DNA of 64,000 nucleotides from Bacteroidales bacterium (GTDB taxonomy: Bacteria; Bacteroidota; Bacteroidia; Bacteroidales; P3), in contig JAGCVD010000031.1 of NCBI GenBank assembly GCA_017962545.1, positions 1 through 64,000 of the forward strand, in the 5' to 3' direction. Of this stretch, positions 56,301 to 64,000 are shown piece by piece (the first letter of the stretch is position 1; each line of letters starts with the position of its first letter). The notes below the pieces were generated by a model. It saw nothing but the letters and a program-made list of their open reading frames with translations. It searched no databases and was not told the DNA's origin. A program made the position numbers and the translations under genes.

Positions 56301-57608
56301 TCGACCATCTACACCGCCCACCTGACCCTCACGGGCCGCAGTGCCATCGACGGCTTAAACCGCATCTATGTGGCCCAGGCGCAGGATGACGAACACTTTG
56401 AGATTCCTTACGAGAACCAGCGCTTCAACGTCTATGTGGCCTCGTCGGGCTCGATGAGCGCGGGCTTCCAGGCCACGCCAGGCATCGGCAAGGTGGATCT
56501 CGAATGGAACGACCAGGAGGTGAACTACGAGGACTTCCTCGGATTCAACCTCTACCGCTACCAGTATGTGCAGCAACTGACAAACCGCCACTACGACAAC
56601 GACCTGGGAATGTATGTCTACGACACTGTTTCTATGCCAGGTGACACCATCCGCATCAACACCTCACTGGTGCTGGACACCACCTACACTGACTACAATG
56701 TGGTGCCGGGTGAGCGTTACTATTATTACTACAAGATACTCAGCACCTCGCTGACGGAGAACAGCCCCTCGAAGACCGTCAGCTGCGTGCCCCACAGCAC
56801 CATTCCGGGCGACGCCAACGGCAGCTACCACGTTGATGTAGCCGACGTCATCTCCGTTATCAACTACGTGACAGGGCAGAACCCGCAGCCCTTCCTGTTC
56901 GAGGCTGCCGACGTGAACGGCGACGGCACCATCAATGTGCTCGACATCGTGAATATCATCAATATCATCCTACACCCAGGCCAGCAGAGCAAGAGCATCA
57001 CCGACCAGCAGACGGCCGTCTACACTGTCGAGAACGACACCCTCTATATCAATACGCCTGTGGCGCTGGCGGGCCTGCAGTTTACCCTGGGCGGCTGCAC
57101 GCGCGCCGATGTCGAGGTGTTGCAGGCCCTGGCGGGCTTCGAGTGCGCCACCGTCGAGGAGAACGGCAGCTTGACGATGCTCTTCTACAGCATGAGCGGC
57201 GCCACGGTGCCGGCAGGCAAGACCGCCCTGCTGGCAGTTCGGAATCTGGAATTCGGAGTTCAGAATATTGCGCTGAGCGATGCGGCGGGCAACAATGTCA
57301 TCCCGCTCGACGGCAACCAGGTGGGTCTCACCGACCTCGAGGCGGTGCAGGCGCAGTTCGCCGTGGCCTATCCCAACCCCTTCAGCGAGAAGGTGCGTCT
57401 GGAGATGACCGTGGGCAACTATCGCACGGTGGCTATCGTCTTCACCGATATGACGGGCAAGAGGGTTGACTTCCGCAGCCTCGCCACGCCCACGGCAGGC
57501 CGCTACGGCCTGACATGGGACGCCACGGGTCTGCCCCGCGGCATCTACTTCGCCACACTCTACGCCGACGGCATCAAAGCCCAAACCATCAAACTTATCG
57601 TGAAATGA
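53379..57608 (+). CDS. Subtilisin-family (S8) T9SS protease with beta-helix insert and dockerin
   Basis: A 1,409-residue secreted protease. Signal peptide ends LAAQ near residue 20. A propeptide-like N-part ends near EVEYAEPNYLVF. The catalytic triad is Asp241 (IIDTGVDIDH), His297 (SHGTHCAG) and Ser473 (NGTSMATP). Residues about 595-900 form an AT-rich-encoded beta-helix-like region. A type I dockerin lies at about 1145-1196 with two calcium loops (DANGSYHVDVADV and DVNGDGTINVLDI). The last 80 residues are a T9SS type A tail (AYPNPFSEKVRLEM, GIYFATLYADG). Two 9-bp minisatellites lie in the propeptide region and a heptamer tract near 57236. The three-cohesin gene overlaps by ATGA. Confidence 0.88.
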   Translation: MNKQIIFWVLLLAGMTLAAQNPYLEAVNNEDEVVHLEQWQRHAARPLQAIVKLQDYSSYTIVAPKGATASQASKARTTCPAIQAVLDSFIIESVEQLCPTFVMPREPRRSASYGGGEVRDHDLSQLYLITLSEESPKREYELIEELAALAEVEYAEPNYLVFALGAVEPAVAVADATYTSLASLSSLTSPSSLASHPRKDGGALGDPMYSLQWGLPACGIDSLLTAPKRDTSWRPIIAIIDTGVDIDHPDLSDNIWTNSAEANGANNQDDDGNGFRDDVHGWDFVNQTAAMHDFNSHGTHCAGIAGAVTNNGIGIAGACPDALIMPVAVMQSDGTGAISTIIQGINYARQNGADVISMSIGTYAYSVALEQALAVAYQTAVLVGAAGNDGAEIDKRCNPLTPGPMFPGAFTFVLGVQATSQLGLAGFSNYDCDGPIYSQFGEEQLYNYELSAPGVGIMSTVPNGGYRNYNGTSMATPLVAGGVASLLQRREYLTKEILFGDLINYNTEFMPVDFWTVYNADSIAPAMFQCVAIEINDTAYGDSSMYADAGERLQLYPTIRTVWGPADSVEIWLEFQEFEDTSTIQILQNHVQLGHPLSSYAKAKSANPIDIQIANNVVDGRRIKLAVCATSSNSTDTLRHKFTISVTNGVKLYGMLMGNHTLYPNVQYIVTQNLALPSGDTLFIKPGTTLKIKNGCSINATIIAVGKPDSMITFTKTDLGTYWNSIDANNKGKLDYCIIDYILYQQNYIRKFSSIRNSIIRNAVGCSTVPLFDYVSLLEKTNVIYNHYMMYGYSYGVSRFVNCNIVDNYPSGDSYQYGAVGAGFSNDKLSNCNVFNNHTGDTGFDFSFPGGSNSYFSIYTPDSNYYGSIKEEIIRNHIYDFNTPNTTSFTHFDLSKHSSHPFKDAHGIVWKVEVNGYDAQDEFDSIIPLGVGTHEFKVFFNRTMDTSITPMVAMGVRPPYTQTAISENASWSADSTIYTAHLTLTGRSAIDGLNRIYVAQAQDDEHFEIPYENQRFNVYVASSGSMSAGFQATPGIGKVDLEWNDQEVNYEDFLGFNLYRYQYVQQLTNRHYDNDLGMYVYDTVSMPGDTIRINTSLVLDTTYTDYNVVPGERYYYYYKILSTSLTENSPSKTVSCVPHSTIPGDANGSYHVDVADVISVINYVTGQNPQPFLFEAADVNGDGTINVLDIVNIINIILHPGQQSKSITDQQTAVYTVENDTLYINTPVALAGLQFTLGGCTRADVEVLQALAGFECATVEENGSLTMLFYSMSGATVPAGKTALLAVRNLEFGVQNIALSDAAGNNVIPLDGNQVGLTDLEAVQAQFAVAYPNPFSEKVRLEMTVGNYRTVAIVFTDMTGKRVDFRSLATPTAGRYGLTWDATGLPRGIYFATLYADGIKAQTIKLIVK
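53584..53610 (+). repeat. 9-bp minisatellite, three units (CTAGNNAGG type)
   Basis: CTAGCCAGG, CTAGTAAGG, CTAGAACCA. It encodes an Ala/Ser/Lys linker in the propeptide region. It contains the near-palindrome CTAGCC-A-GGCTAG. Confidence 0.7.
53915..53968 (+). repeat. 9-bp minisatellite, six units (TAGCCTNNC type)
   Basis: Six units TAGCCTGGC, TAGCCTTTC, TAGCCTGAC, TAGCCCTTC, TAGCCTGGC, TAGCCATCC. It encodes a Ser/Leu/Ala/Pro linker before the catalytic domain and includes two copies of the palindrome CTAGCC-T-GGCTAG. The period of nine keeps the frame. Confidence 0.85.
55165..56085 (+). other. AT-rich module inside the subtilase gene
   Basis: About 920 bp with far lower GC and different codons (many ATA, AAT, TTA) than the GC-rich flanks of the same gene. 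It codes for residues about 595-900: Asn/Ile/Tyr-rich strands with a parallel-beta-helix look (NCNIVDNYP, NCNVFNNHTG). A transferred or recombined module is likely. Confidence 0.7.
57236..57270 (+). repeat. Degenerate heptanucleotide tract in the subtilase gene
   Basis: Five units: AGTTCGG, AATCTGG, AATTCGG, AGTTCAG, AATATTG, related to the AATTCAG tract at 51999. Here the total is in frame and encodes RNLEFGVQNI within the region before the sorting domain. Confidence 0.65.
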
Positions 57609-60187
57609 AAAGACTGATCATACTGATATGGATTGCCGTCGGGCTTACGGCACAGGCGCAGAACAGCCTGAGTCTGACGGGCGGCAACGGCCATCCGGGC
57701 GACACCGTCACCGTCACCCTGGCGCTGGAGAACAGCGACGCCGTCACGGCCCTGCAGACCTTCATCCCCTTGGGCGACAACCTCACCTATGTGCCTGGCA
57801 GCGCCGCCCTCACCAGCCGCAGCAACGGCCACACCCTGACGGCTACCGTGATGGACGGCAGCCTGCGCATCTACAGCTACAGCCTGGCGCTGGCCTCCTA
57901 TACGGGCAACAGCGGCGCGCTGCTGACCTTCCGCGTGGTGCTGGGCCAGGAGCCCGGCGCCATCACGCTGACACCCACCTCGACGGTGCTCTCGTCGGCC
58001 AGCGGCGCCAGCCTTAGTGTGGACGCTACTTCAGGAACCGTCACGGTGCAGGCCCCCAAGGTGCACCTCAGCGTCAGCACGGTGAACTACGGCCACGTGC
58101 CGATACGCAGCAGCTACACCCGCAGCGTCACCCTGCAGAACATCGGCAACGAGCCGCTGACGCTCACGGGAGTCACCTTCAGCGACAGCACGCTCGTTTG
58201 TCCGGTGCCGACAGCTTTGGCTGCCGGAGCACAGCAGACTGTCACCCTCACCTACAGCCCTGTGCGCGCCGGCGCCACCACGATGAGCGCCATCTTCCAC
58301 ACCAACGCCAAGGTGGGCGACAGTGTGCTGACCATCAGCGCCGACCCCTATTCGGTCAACGAGCTGCGTCCGTTGAGTTGCAGTGGCTACACCGACAGCA
58401 CCGCCATCGTCGAGCTGCGCATGAACAACATGGACAGCATCATGGGCTTGCAAACCAGCATCAAGCTGCCGTCGGCACTGACATACGTGGAGGGCAGCTT
58501 CGCCCCCGACGCTACCCGTGCCGCAGGCTACACCGCTACGGCGGGTCTGCTGGGTGACACCTTGGTGCTGCTGCTGACCAACCTCGGCGGCACGCCCATC
58601 CATGGCGCCGACGGCGTGGTGGCACGCTTCACGCTGCGCCTGCACGGCTACGGGAGCTACACGCTGAGGTTGCTGCAGACGGCCCTGAGCGACAGCACAG
58701 GCGCCAACGTGCTCTCTGCCGTCTACACTGGCACTCTGAGCATCTACAGCCCCACCCTGAACTGCAGCAGCAGCCTCGACATGGGCAACACGCCCGTCAC
58801 CGAGACGGCCACGGCCACCATGCAGGTGCGCAACACAGGCAATGCCCCACTGGTGATAGACCGCGCGGTCTTCACGCAGGATGGCTGGCATCTGCTCAAC
58901 AGCCTGCCCTTGACAATCAACAACAGCGGCCGCGACACGCTGCGCATCACCTACAGCGGCAGCGCCGAGGGCAGCTACAGCGCCCAGCTGTTGCTCTACA
59001 CCAACGACCCGCGCAACGACCTGAAGCGCATCAGCCTCACGGCACAACGTTATGAGCCCAACGACCTGTATATGGCTGGCAATGCCGAGGCCGGCGCCGC
59101 CACGCCGGAGGTGTACCTCATGCTCGACAACTATTCGGCCGTCACGGCGTTGCAGATGGATGTGCAGTACCCGCACCGTCACTTCACGATGGAGCCGGGT
59201 GACATCAGCCTCACCGCCCGTGGCAACGGCCACATTGTCAGTGCCGCGCGGCAGAACGACTCCACGTTGCGGGTGCTGGTTCTCTCCATGCAGAACAGCC
59301 CCTTTGTAGGCAACAGTGGCGCGGTGGCGCGGATGCAGATGCACGCCCTCGACAGCCTCGACACGCAGAGCTACCCCGTCAGCCTGCTAAACGTCACTTC
59401 GGGCTGCACCGACGGCGTGGACCGTCTGAGCAGCATACAGACCGTGGGCTGGTTCGCCACGCGACTGATACACGACACCACCTACATTGACGTGCACGAC
59501 ACTACTTATATTGATGTCTTTGTGCACGACACCACCATAGTCCATGACACTACGATGGTGCCCTACGCGGTGCACGACACCACCATTATCCATGACACTA
59601 CGATGGTGCCTTATGCAGTGCACGATACCACCTACATTAATATCCACGATACCACCTACGTCAACGTGCCGGTGCACGACACCACCTATATCAATATCCA
59701 CGATACCACCTACGTCAACGTGCCGGTGCACGACACCACCTATATCAATGTGCCGTACCCTGTGCATGACACGACCATTGTGACACTGACGGACACGGTG
59801 ACAAATATCGTCTACGACACCATCACCAACACGGTATATGATACCGTGAACCATTACATCTATGACACCACGCTGGTGACGGTGACCGATACGCTGTGGC
59901 TGCCAGGCGATACCGTCTACATCTTCGACACCGTCTATCTCCATGACACCATCTATGTCGGAGTGGACGAGGTGGAGACCGTCAGCGCCAAGATTTACAC
60001 CCACTACGGGCAGATTGTGGTGGAAGGTGCGGAAGGTAATACGGTGACGCTATACGATGCCGTGGGACGTCTGCTGGCCACGCGGCGCGACGACTTCGCT
60101 CCGCTGCGCTTCGACGTACAGGCTTCGGGTGCCTATCTCGTCAAGATAGGCAACCATCCGGCGCGGAGAGTTGTGGTTATTCGATAG
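57605..60187 (+). CDS. Three-cohesin T9SS scaffold with HDTTY-repeat stalk
   Basis: An 860-residue secreted protein; signal peptide ends TAQAQ near 19. Cohesin-like domains lie at about 20-150 ([32 protein letters not shown]), about 250-380 ([20 protein letters not shown]) and about 480-620 ([29 protein letters not shown]). Two HYDIN/choice-of-anchor-D-like Ig domains separate them. Residues about 623-790 are tandem HDTTY..-type repeats, a likely extended stalk. The end is a T9SS type A tail ([40 protein letters not shown] broken in two motifs). Its ATG overlaps the stop of the dockerin protease, so cohesin and dockerin partners are co-made. Which dockerins it binds is untested. Confidence 0.85.
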   Translation: MKRLIILIWIAVGLTAQAQNSLSLTGGNGHPGDTVTVTLALENSDAVTALQTFIPLGDNLTYVPGSAALTSRSNGHTLTATVMDGSLRIYSYSLALASYTGNSGALLTFRVVLGQEPGAITLTPTSTVLSSASGASLSVDATSGTVTVQAPKVHLSVSTVNYGHVPIRSSYTRSVTLQNIGNEPLTLTGVTFSDSTLVCPVPTALAAGAQQTVTLTYSPVRAGATTMSAIFHTNAKVGDSVLTISADPYSVNELRPLSCSGYTDSTAIVELRMNNMDSIMGLQTSIKLPSALTYVEGSFAPDATRAAGYTATAGLLGDTLVLLLTNLGGTPIHGADGVVARFTLRLHGYGSYTLRLLQTALSDSTGANVLSAVYTGTLSIYSPTLNCSSSLDMGNTPVTETATATMQVRNTGNAPLVIDRAVFTQDGWHLLNSLPLTINNSGRDTLRITYSGSAEGSYSAQLLLYTNDPRNDLKRISLTAQRYEPNDLYMAGNAEAGAATPEVYLMLDNYSAVTALQMDVQYPHRHFTMEPGDISLTARGNGHIVSAARQNDSTLRVLVLSMQNSPFVGNSGAVARMQMHALDSLDTQSYPVSLLNVTSGCTDGVDRLSSIQTVGWFATRLIHDTTYIDVHDTTYIDVFVHDTTIVHDTTMVPYAVHDTTIIHDTTMVPYAVHDTTYINIHDTTYVNVPVHDTTYINIHDTTYVNVPVHDTTYINVPYPVHDTTIVTLTDTVTNIVYDTITNTVYDTVNHYIYDTTLVTVTDTLWLPGDTVYIFDTVYLHDTIYVGVDEVETVSAKIYTHYGQIVVEGAEGNTVTLYDAVGRLLATRRDDFAPLRFDVQASGAYLVKIGNHPARRVVVIR
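59471..59964 (+). repeat. Tandem repeats encoding the HDTTY stalk
   Basis: Repeats of GTGCACGACACCACC-type blocks, in places about 54 bp long and nearly identical (for example 59633-59686 and 59687-59740), and a doubled block with CATGACACTACGATGGTGCC. They encode [17 protein letters not shown] and [16 protein letters not shown] units. Confidence 0.85.
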
Positions 60188-60743
60188 GAGAGAGGTGGCC
60201 GTCGTGCGCTTGGTAGCGGCGGCCACATTCACACTGCAGGCTGTCGTTGAGGACCCGCCCGCATTCGCACACCCAGCCTATCTGGCGCGCCGGCACACCG
60301 GCGACGAGGGCATAGTCGGGGACATCCTTGGTGACTACGGCGCCGGCAGCGACGAGGGCGCTGCGGCCCACGGTGTGGCCACAGACGACGGTGCTGTTGG
60401 CACCCAGCGAGGCCCCCTCTTTAATCAGGGTCTTGGCATAGACGCCGTGCACGGGGAAATGGGCACGGGGCGTGACGACATTGGTGAAGACGCACGAGGG
60501 ACCGCAGAAGACGTTGTCCTCCAGTTCGACACCCTCATAGATGCTCACGTTGTTCTGTATGCGCACGCCGTTGCCGATGCGGACATTGTTGCCCACGTTG
60601 ACGTTCTGTCCCAGCGAGCAGTTCTGGCCGATGCGGGCGCCCCGCTGGATATGGCAGAAATGCCATACCTTGGTACCGGTGCCAATCTGCACGTCGGCGT
60701 CGACGTAGGAGGACTCGTGGACATAGTAGTTCTTCTCTTCCAT
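60177..60743 (-). CDS. wbpD: UDP-sugar N-acetyltransferase, WbpD/WlbB type
   Basis: A 188-residue left-handed beta-helix acetyltransferase. The hexapeptide coils (I..G..V...) run from residue 10 to about 130, with [26 protein letters not shown] and NPRAHFPV-like TPRAHFPV and [15 protein letters not shown]. This is the WbpD group that acetylates the 3-amino group of a UDP-2-acetamido-3-amino glucuronate. After the fold comes a CECG and CECGRRY pair, a small zinc-ribbon-like tail. It is the last gene of the minus-strand Wbp unit and overlaps the cohesin gene by 11 bp. Confidence 0.88.
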   Translation of the reverse strand: MEEKNYYVHESSYVDADVQIGTGTKVWHFCHIQRGARIGQNCSLGQNVNVGNNVRIGNGVRIQNNVSIYEGVELEDNVFCGPSCVFTNVVTPRAHFPVHGVYAKTLIKEGASLGANSTVVCGHTVGRSALVAAGAVVTKDVPDYALVAGVPARQIGWVCECGRVLNDSLQCECGRRYQAHDGHLSPIE

Positions 60744-60746
60744 GGT

Positions 60747-61883
60747 TCAGTGTTGTTTGAAGAATTGTATGACGGCGTCGATGACGGTGTCCTGGATGGC
60801 GGGTGTCAGTTCGGTGTGCATGGGCAGGGAGAGCACGCTGTCGGCGCAGGCTGTGGCCACCGACAGGTCGCCGCCGATGCGGGAGATGGTGCGGAAGGCC
60901 TCCTGATGGTGTAGTGGCAGAGGGTAGTAGACCATGCTGGGGATGCCGTGGGCGGCGAGGTGGGCTTTCAGTGCGTCTCGACGGCCATCCAGCACTCTCA
61001 GTGTGTACTGGTGGTAGACGTGTGTGCTCTGTGAAAGTTCGGCCGGGCATACGAGGCCGTCGATGTTGTGCAGATGCTCAGTGTAGTAGTGTGCCGCACG
61101 CTGGCGCGCCTCGCTGTACTCGTCGAGATGGCGCAGCTTGACGTCGAGAATGGCGGCTTGCAGGGCGTCGAGACGCGAGTTGCAGCCGATGATGTCGTGG
61201 TGATATTTCACACGCTGGCCGTGGTTGGCAATCATACGGATGCGCTCGGCAAGCTGTGCGTCGGGAGCGAAGAGCGCGCCGCCGTCGCCATAGCAGCCTA
61301 GGTTCTTGGAGGGGAAGAAGGAGGTGCATCCAATGGTTCCCATGGTGCCGCTGAAGGCGGTGTGACCGTCGCCGAAGGTGTATTGGGCGCCGATGGCCTG
61401 AGCGTTGTCTTCGATGACGTGGAGGCTGTACTCGGCGGCGAGGCGCAGGAGAGGCTCCATGTCGCAGCACTGGCCGAAGAGGTGCACGGGGATGATGGCG
61501 CGGGTGCGAGGGGAAATGGCCGGCGCCACCGTCGCGGCGGTGAGGTTGAAGGTGGCGGGGTCGACGTCGACCAGCACAGGGGTGAGCCCCAGCAGGGCAA
61601 TGACCTCGGCGGAGGCGACATAGGTAAAGGCCGGCACGATGACCTCGTCGCCCGGATGGAGTCCGAGGGCCATGAGTGCTATCTGCAGTGCGTCGGTGCC
61701 GTTGGCACAGGTGACTACAGGACAACCACCCAGATAGTCGCTCAGATGGGCTGCAAAGGTGCTTACGGCGGGACCTCCGATAAAGGCTCCGCTGTCGACG
61801 ACCTGCTGCATAGCGGCATCGATGTCGGGTTTGATTCTTAGATACTGACCGTGAAGGTCAACCATGGGTATGCTGTTCTCCAT
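60747..61883 (-). CDS. wbpE: DegT/DnrJ/EryC1/StrS aminotransferase, WbpE type
   Basis: A 378-residue PLP enzyme that puts the 3-amino group on the oxidised UDP-GlcNAc-uronate. Landmarks: IPMVDLHGQYLRIKP start, CANGTDALQIALMALGL, VIEDNAQAIGA (PLP Asp region) and the PLP lysine in SFFPSKNLGCYGDGGAL. The Wbp neighbours support the 3-aminotransferase role. In Porphyromonas gingivalis the corresponding gene is porR. Three bases separate it from wbpD. Confidence 0.9.
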   Translation of the reverse strand: MENSIPMVDLHGQYLRIKPDIDAAMQQVVDSGAFIGGPAVSTFAAHLSDYLGGCPVVTCANGTDALQIALMALGLHPGDEVIVPAFTYVASAEVIALLGLTPVLVDVDPATFNLTAATVAPAISPRTRAIIPVHLFGQCCDMEPLLRLAAEYSLHVIEDNAQAIGAQYTFGDGHTAFSGTMGTIGCTSFFPSKNLGCYGDGGALFAPDAQLAERIRMIANHGQRVKYHHDIIGCNSRLDALQAAILDVKLRHLDEYSEARQRAAHYYTEHLHNIDGLVCPAELSQSTHVYHQYTLRVLDGRRDALKAHLAAHGIPSMVYYPLPLHHQEAFRTISRIGGDLSVATACADSVLSLPMHTELTPAIQDTVIDAVIQFFKQH

Positions 61884-61889
61884 AGGTTT

Positions 61890-62870
61890 TCAGTATTTCA
61901 TGTCGTCCCAGCCGAAGGGGTGCGGGGTCAGCGGAAGACGGGCCAAGGGGTGGTAGTCGCCTTGGAGGCCAATGGGCGTGGCGCGGCGGATGTCACTGAC
62001 AATCTGTATGCAGGGACGTGCCTCGCTGATGCGGAAGCCACGGCCCGCGAGAATCTCTTCGTAACTGCGAGTGTGCAGCTCGGTGAAGCCTTGGCTGAAC
62101 TCGAATTCCTCGCCGTCGATGTTCAAGGTGCGGTAGGTGCGTTTCTCGCCCTGTACGGCATTGGGAGGCAGGCAGTCGGCATTGATGCTGAGGAAGTAGC
62201 GCACGCGAGCCTGACGTAGTTCAAGGTAGCCGGCCACACGGTCGTGGCTCATGACATGCACAATATTGCGCTGTACAGGACCGAAAATCCATTGCAGCAT
62301 GTCGTAGAAATGGACGCCGATGTTGGTGGCCACGCCGCCGCTCTTGTGTACTTCGCCTTTCCACGAGGCGTAGTACCATTTGCCGCGCGAGGTGATGTAG
62401 GTGAGGTCCACGTCATAGACCTTGTCTTGCGGCCCTTGCTCCACTTTTTTCTTCAGCGCCACGATGCTGTCGTGCAGGCGCAGCTGGAGGATGGTGTAGG
62501 CCTGGTGGCCAGTCTGCTGTTCCACCTCCATCAGGTTGTCGATGTTGTGGGGATTGAGGACAACGGGTTTCTCGCAGATGACGTTGCAACCCAGGCGGAG
62601 ACCGTAACGTATGAAAGCGTCATGGGTATAGTTGGGGGTGCAGATGCTGACCCAGTCGATGGGGTTGTCGGTCTGCTGACGTTTGGTGCAGAAACGGTCG
62701 AAGAGTTCATGCTCGGTGAAGAAGAAGCAGTCGGGGAATGAACTGTCGAGGCGACCGACGCTGTCGAAATGGTCGTAGGCGGCCACCAGATTGTTGCCGG
62801 TGTCGGCGATGGCTTTGAGGTGACGCGGGGCTATGTATCCGGCGGCGCCAATGAGTGCGAAGTTTGCCAT
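61890..62870 (-). CDS. wbpB: UDP-N-acetylglucosaminuronate 3-dehydrogenase, WbpB/WlbA type
   Basis: A 326-residue Gfo/Idh/MocA oxidoreductase. NAD-binding NFALIGAAGYIAPRHLKAI opens it, EKPVVLNPHNI is the sugar-oxidoreductase EKP motif, and GGVATNIGVHFYDML carries the catalytic His region. The YIAPRHLKAI sequence is typical of the WlbA group, which oxidises C3 of UDP-GlcNAc-uronate. The gene lies between wbpI and wbpE in the same direction with gaps of five or six bases. Confidence 0.9.
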   Translation of the reverse strand: MANFALIGAAGYIAPRHLKAIADTGNNLVAAYDHFDSVGRLDSSFPDCFFFTEHELFDRFCTKRQQTDNPIDWVSICTPNYTHDAFIRYGLRLGCNVICEKPVVLNPHNIDNLMEVEQQTGHQAYTILQLRLHDSIVALKKKVEQGPQDKVYDVDLTYITSRGKWYYASWKGEVHKSGGVATNIGVHFYDMLQWIFGPVQRNIVHVMSHDRVAGYLELRQARVRYFLSINADCLPPNAVQGEKRTYRTLNIDGEEFEFSQGFTELHTRSYEEILAGRGFRISEARPCIQIVSDIRRATPIGLQGDYHPLARLPLTPHPFGWDDMKY

Positions 62871-62875
62871 GGGTA

Positions 62876-64000
62876 TTATTGTTTAAGGTAGTCAGTTATC
62901 TTGTTGACAATATGTTCGGCGGCGTAGCCGTCGCCGAAGAGGGGCGGGAATACGATGTTGCGGTCTGCCAGTATGTCAAAGGCGGCGAGTATCTCGTCGG
63001 CATCGGCACCGGCCAGCAGTCCGGCTCCGTGTTCGATTATCTCGGTCCATTCGGTCTCGGTGCGCAGGATGATGCAGGGGCGCTGCAGGAAGAAGGCTTC
63101 TTTTTGCACACCGCCGCTGTCGGTCATCACCAGTTTGGCGTGACGTTCCAGTTGCAGCATCTCCAAGTAGGATACAGGAGGGATGGTCAGGATGGCCTCT
63201 AGTTCGGGGACGGGCCCTGCCGAAGCGAGGAGATGAGCGGTGCGCGGGTGCATGGGCAGCACCACGGAGATATGGCGTTGACGAGCCACCGTGGCAAGTG
63301 TCATCAGGAGTTGTGTGAGACGGACAGGGTCGTCGGTGTTGTAGTTGCGGTGGATGGTGGCCAGCACATAGCTGTGGGACTCCAAACCAAGGCGCGACAA
63401 GATGTCGCATTGTTGGTCGGCGACGGCAGCATAGTGAAGGGTGTTGTCGAGCATCACGTCGCCGCTCAGTACGACATTGCGTCTGCGCTGTCGGGCGAAA
63501 AGGGTGGGTGAGTCAAGGAAACCCTCACGGTGGAGGTTGTCGACGGCGGTCTGGGTGGGCGCGAAGCATATGCTGGACAGTTGGTCGGTCACGATGCGGT
63601 TCAACTCTTCTGGCATGGCCATGTTGAAGGAACGCAAGCCGGCTTCGATGTGGAATACAGGTATCTGCATCTTGGCCGCCGTCAAGGCGCCGGCGAGGGT
63701 GCTGTTGGTGTCGCCATAGACAATCACACCATCATAGTGGTCTCGGGACAGCACCTGTTCGATGCCGCTAATCATCTTGGCCGTCTGTTCACCGTGAGGA
63801 CCGGAGCCCACGGCCAGGTTGTATGTGGGACGTGGCACGGCCAGTTCGTCAAAGAAACGGGCGCTCATATTCTCGTCGTAGTGCTGCCCGGTGTGCAGAA
63901 TGCATTCTTCAAGGCTGTCGTCGGCGCATGTTTTGATGGCTCGTGACACGGCGGCGGCCTTAATAATCTGAGGGCGGGCACCTACGATGGTTAGTAGTTT
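62876..64000 (-). CDS. wbpI: UDP-N-acetylglucosamine 2-epimerase family, WbpI type (5' end outside window)
   Basis: Partial: the frame is open at the window edge, with KLLTIVGARPQIIKAAAVSRAI at the N-terminal side (the true start codon is just outside). Family landmarks: TGQHYD, YGDTNSTLAGALTA, HIEAGLRSFN, PEELNRI, HRNYNTD and TDSGGVQKEAFFL. In context it should epimerise UDP-2,3-diacetamido-glucuronate to the manno form. It is the first Wbp gene of the unit seen; others may continue upstream. Confidence 0.9.
   Translation of the reverse strand, partial: KLLTIVGARPQIIKAAAVSRAIKTCADDSLEECILHTGQHYDENMSARFFDELAVPRPTYNLAVGSGPHGEQTAKMISGIEQVLSRDHYDGVIVYGDTNSTLAGALTAAKMQIPVFHIEAGLRSFNMAMPEELNRIVTDQLSSICFAPTQTAVDNLHREGFLDSPTLFARQRRRNVVLSGDVMLDNTLHYAAVADQQCDILSRLGLESHSYVLATIHRNYNTDDPVRLTQLLMTLATVARQRHISVVLPMHPRTAHLLASAGPVPELEAILTIPPVSYLEMLQLERHAKLVMTDSGGVQKEAFFLQRPCIILRTETEWTEIIEHGAGLLAGADADEILAAFDILADRNIVFPPLFGDGYAAEHIVNKITDYLKQ

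Noticed and set aside
59471..59964. CRISPR array
   Set aside because: The repeats are back to back inside an open reading frame, encode a regular HDTTY protein pattern and have no unique spacers.

Overview
The window is a chromosomal segment of a Bacteroidales-type Bacteroidota bacterium. Three things support this. Most transcription units carry the phylum's -7 promoter box TAnnTTTG (often TATCTTTGCA). Clear Shine-Dalgarno sites are almost absent. Seven secreted proteins look like type IX secretion system (T9SS) cargo, and a T9SS plug protein is present. Gene content (menaquinone genes, methylmalonyl-CoA mutase, acetate kinase) fits a fermentative or anaerobically respiring lifestyle that makes acetate and succinate or propionate. 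I cannot place it below order. I saw no phage, insertion sequence, integrase, tRNA or CRISPR array.

Layout. 1-408: end of an rRNA operon (duplicated element in the 23S-5S spacer, 5S rRNA, terminator). 493-12294: SDR oxidoreductase, acetate kinase, CapA-like protein, a large EF-hand/membrane protein of unknown role, an endonuclease/exonuclease/phosphatase, aspS overlapping menA, menG, and a Sel1-repeat protein. 12466-16308: translation block thrS-infC-rpmI-rplT-rplS ending in a strong terminator. 16334-24545: lipocalin-like lipoprotein, T9SS cargo, LMW-PTP plus PurL-like pair, mutB, BspA-like cargo, LysE-type exporter, and DUF177-rpmF. 24542-33155: flavoprotein, universal stress protein, ruvB, an IgGFc-binding/CHU_C cargo, and an overlapping hutI-lolD-rlmB operon. 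33467-46784: a 3,964-residue T9SS cargo followed by tilS with a 1-nt overlap. 46774-53275: T9SS plug protein, miaB, PASTA protein, a frameshifted T9SS cargo, and an RluA-family pseudouridine synthase. 53340-60187: a dockerin-bearing subtilase overlapped by a three-cohesin T9SS protein. 60177-64000 (minus strand): Wbp-type genes for a 2,3-diacetamido-uronic acid.

Most interesting signals. (1) Tandem tracts with a 7-bp period occur in the rRNA spacer and inside several genes. One, AATTCAG x3, sits exactly where a T9SS sorting domain goes out of frame, so changing copy number from 3 to 4 or 1 would restore the domain; this is a candidate phase-variable secretion/anchoring switch. (2) Adjacent, translationally coupled genes encode a dockerin protease and a tri-cohesin scaffold with a HDTTY-repeat stalk, both with T9SS tails, suggesting a small surface cohesin-dockerin complex. 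(3) The Wbp sugar genes next to this cargo match the pathway reported in Porphyromonas gingivalis to supply the sugar linking T9SS cargo C-termini to A-LPS. (4) Four genes have promoter boxes only 4-5 nt before the start codon, predicting leaderless mRNAs. (5) A C-terminal remnant of the PurL-like gene lies on the far side of a cargo gene from the intact copy. (6) infC appears to start at AUA behind a rare good Shine-Dalgarno, and two mutually exclusive hairpins lie between rpmI and rplT.

All assignments come from reading the sequence and remembered family motifs; no database search was run.
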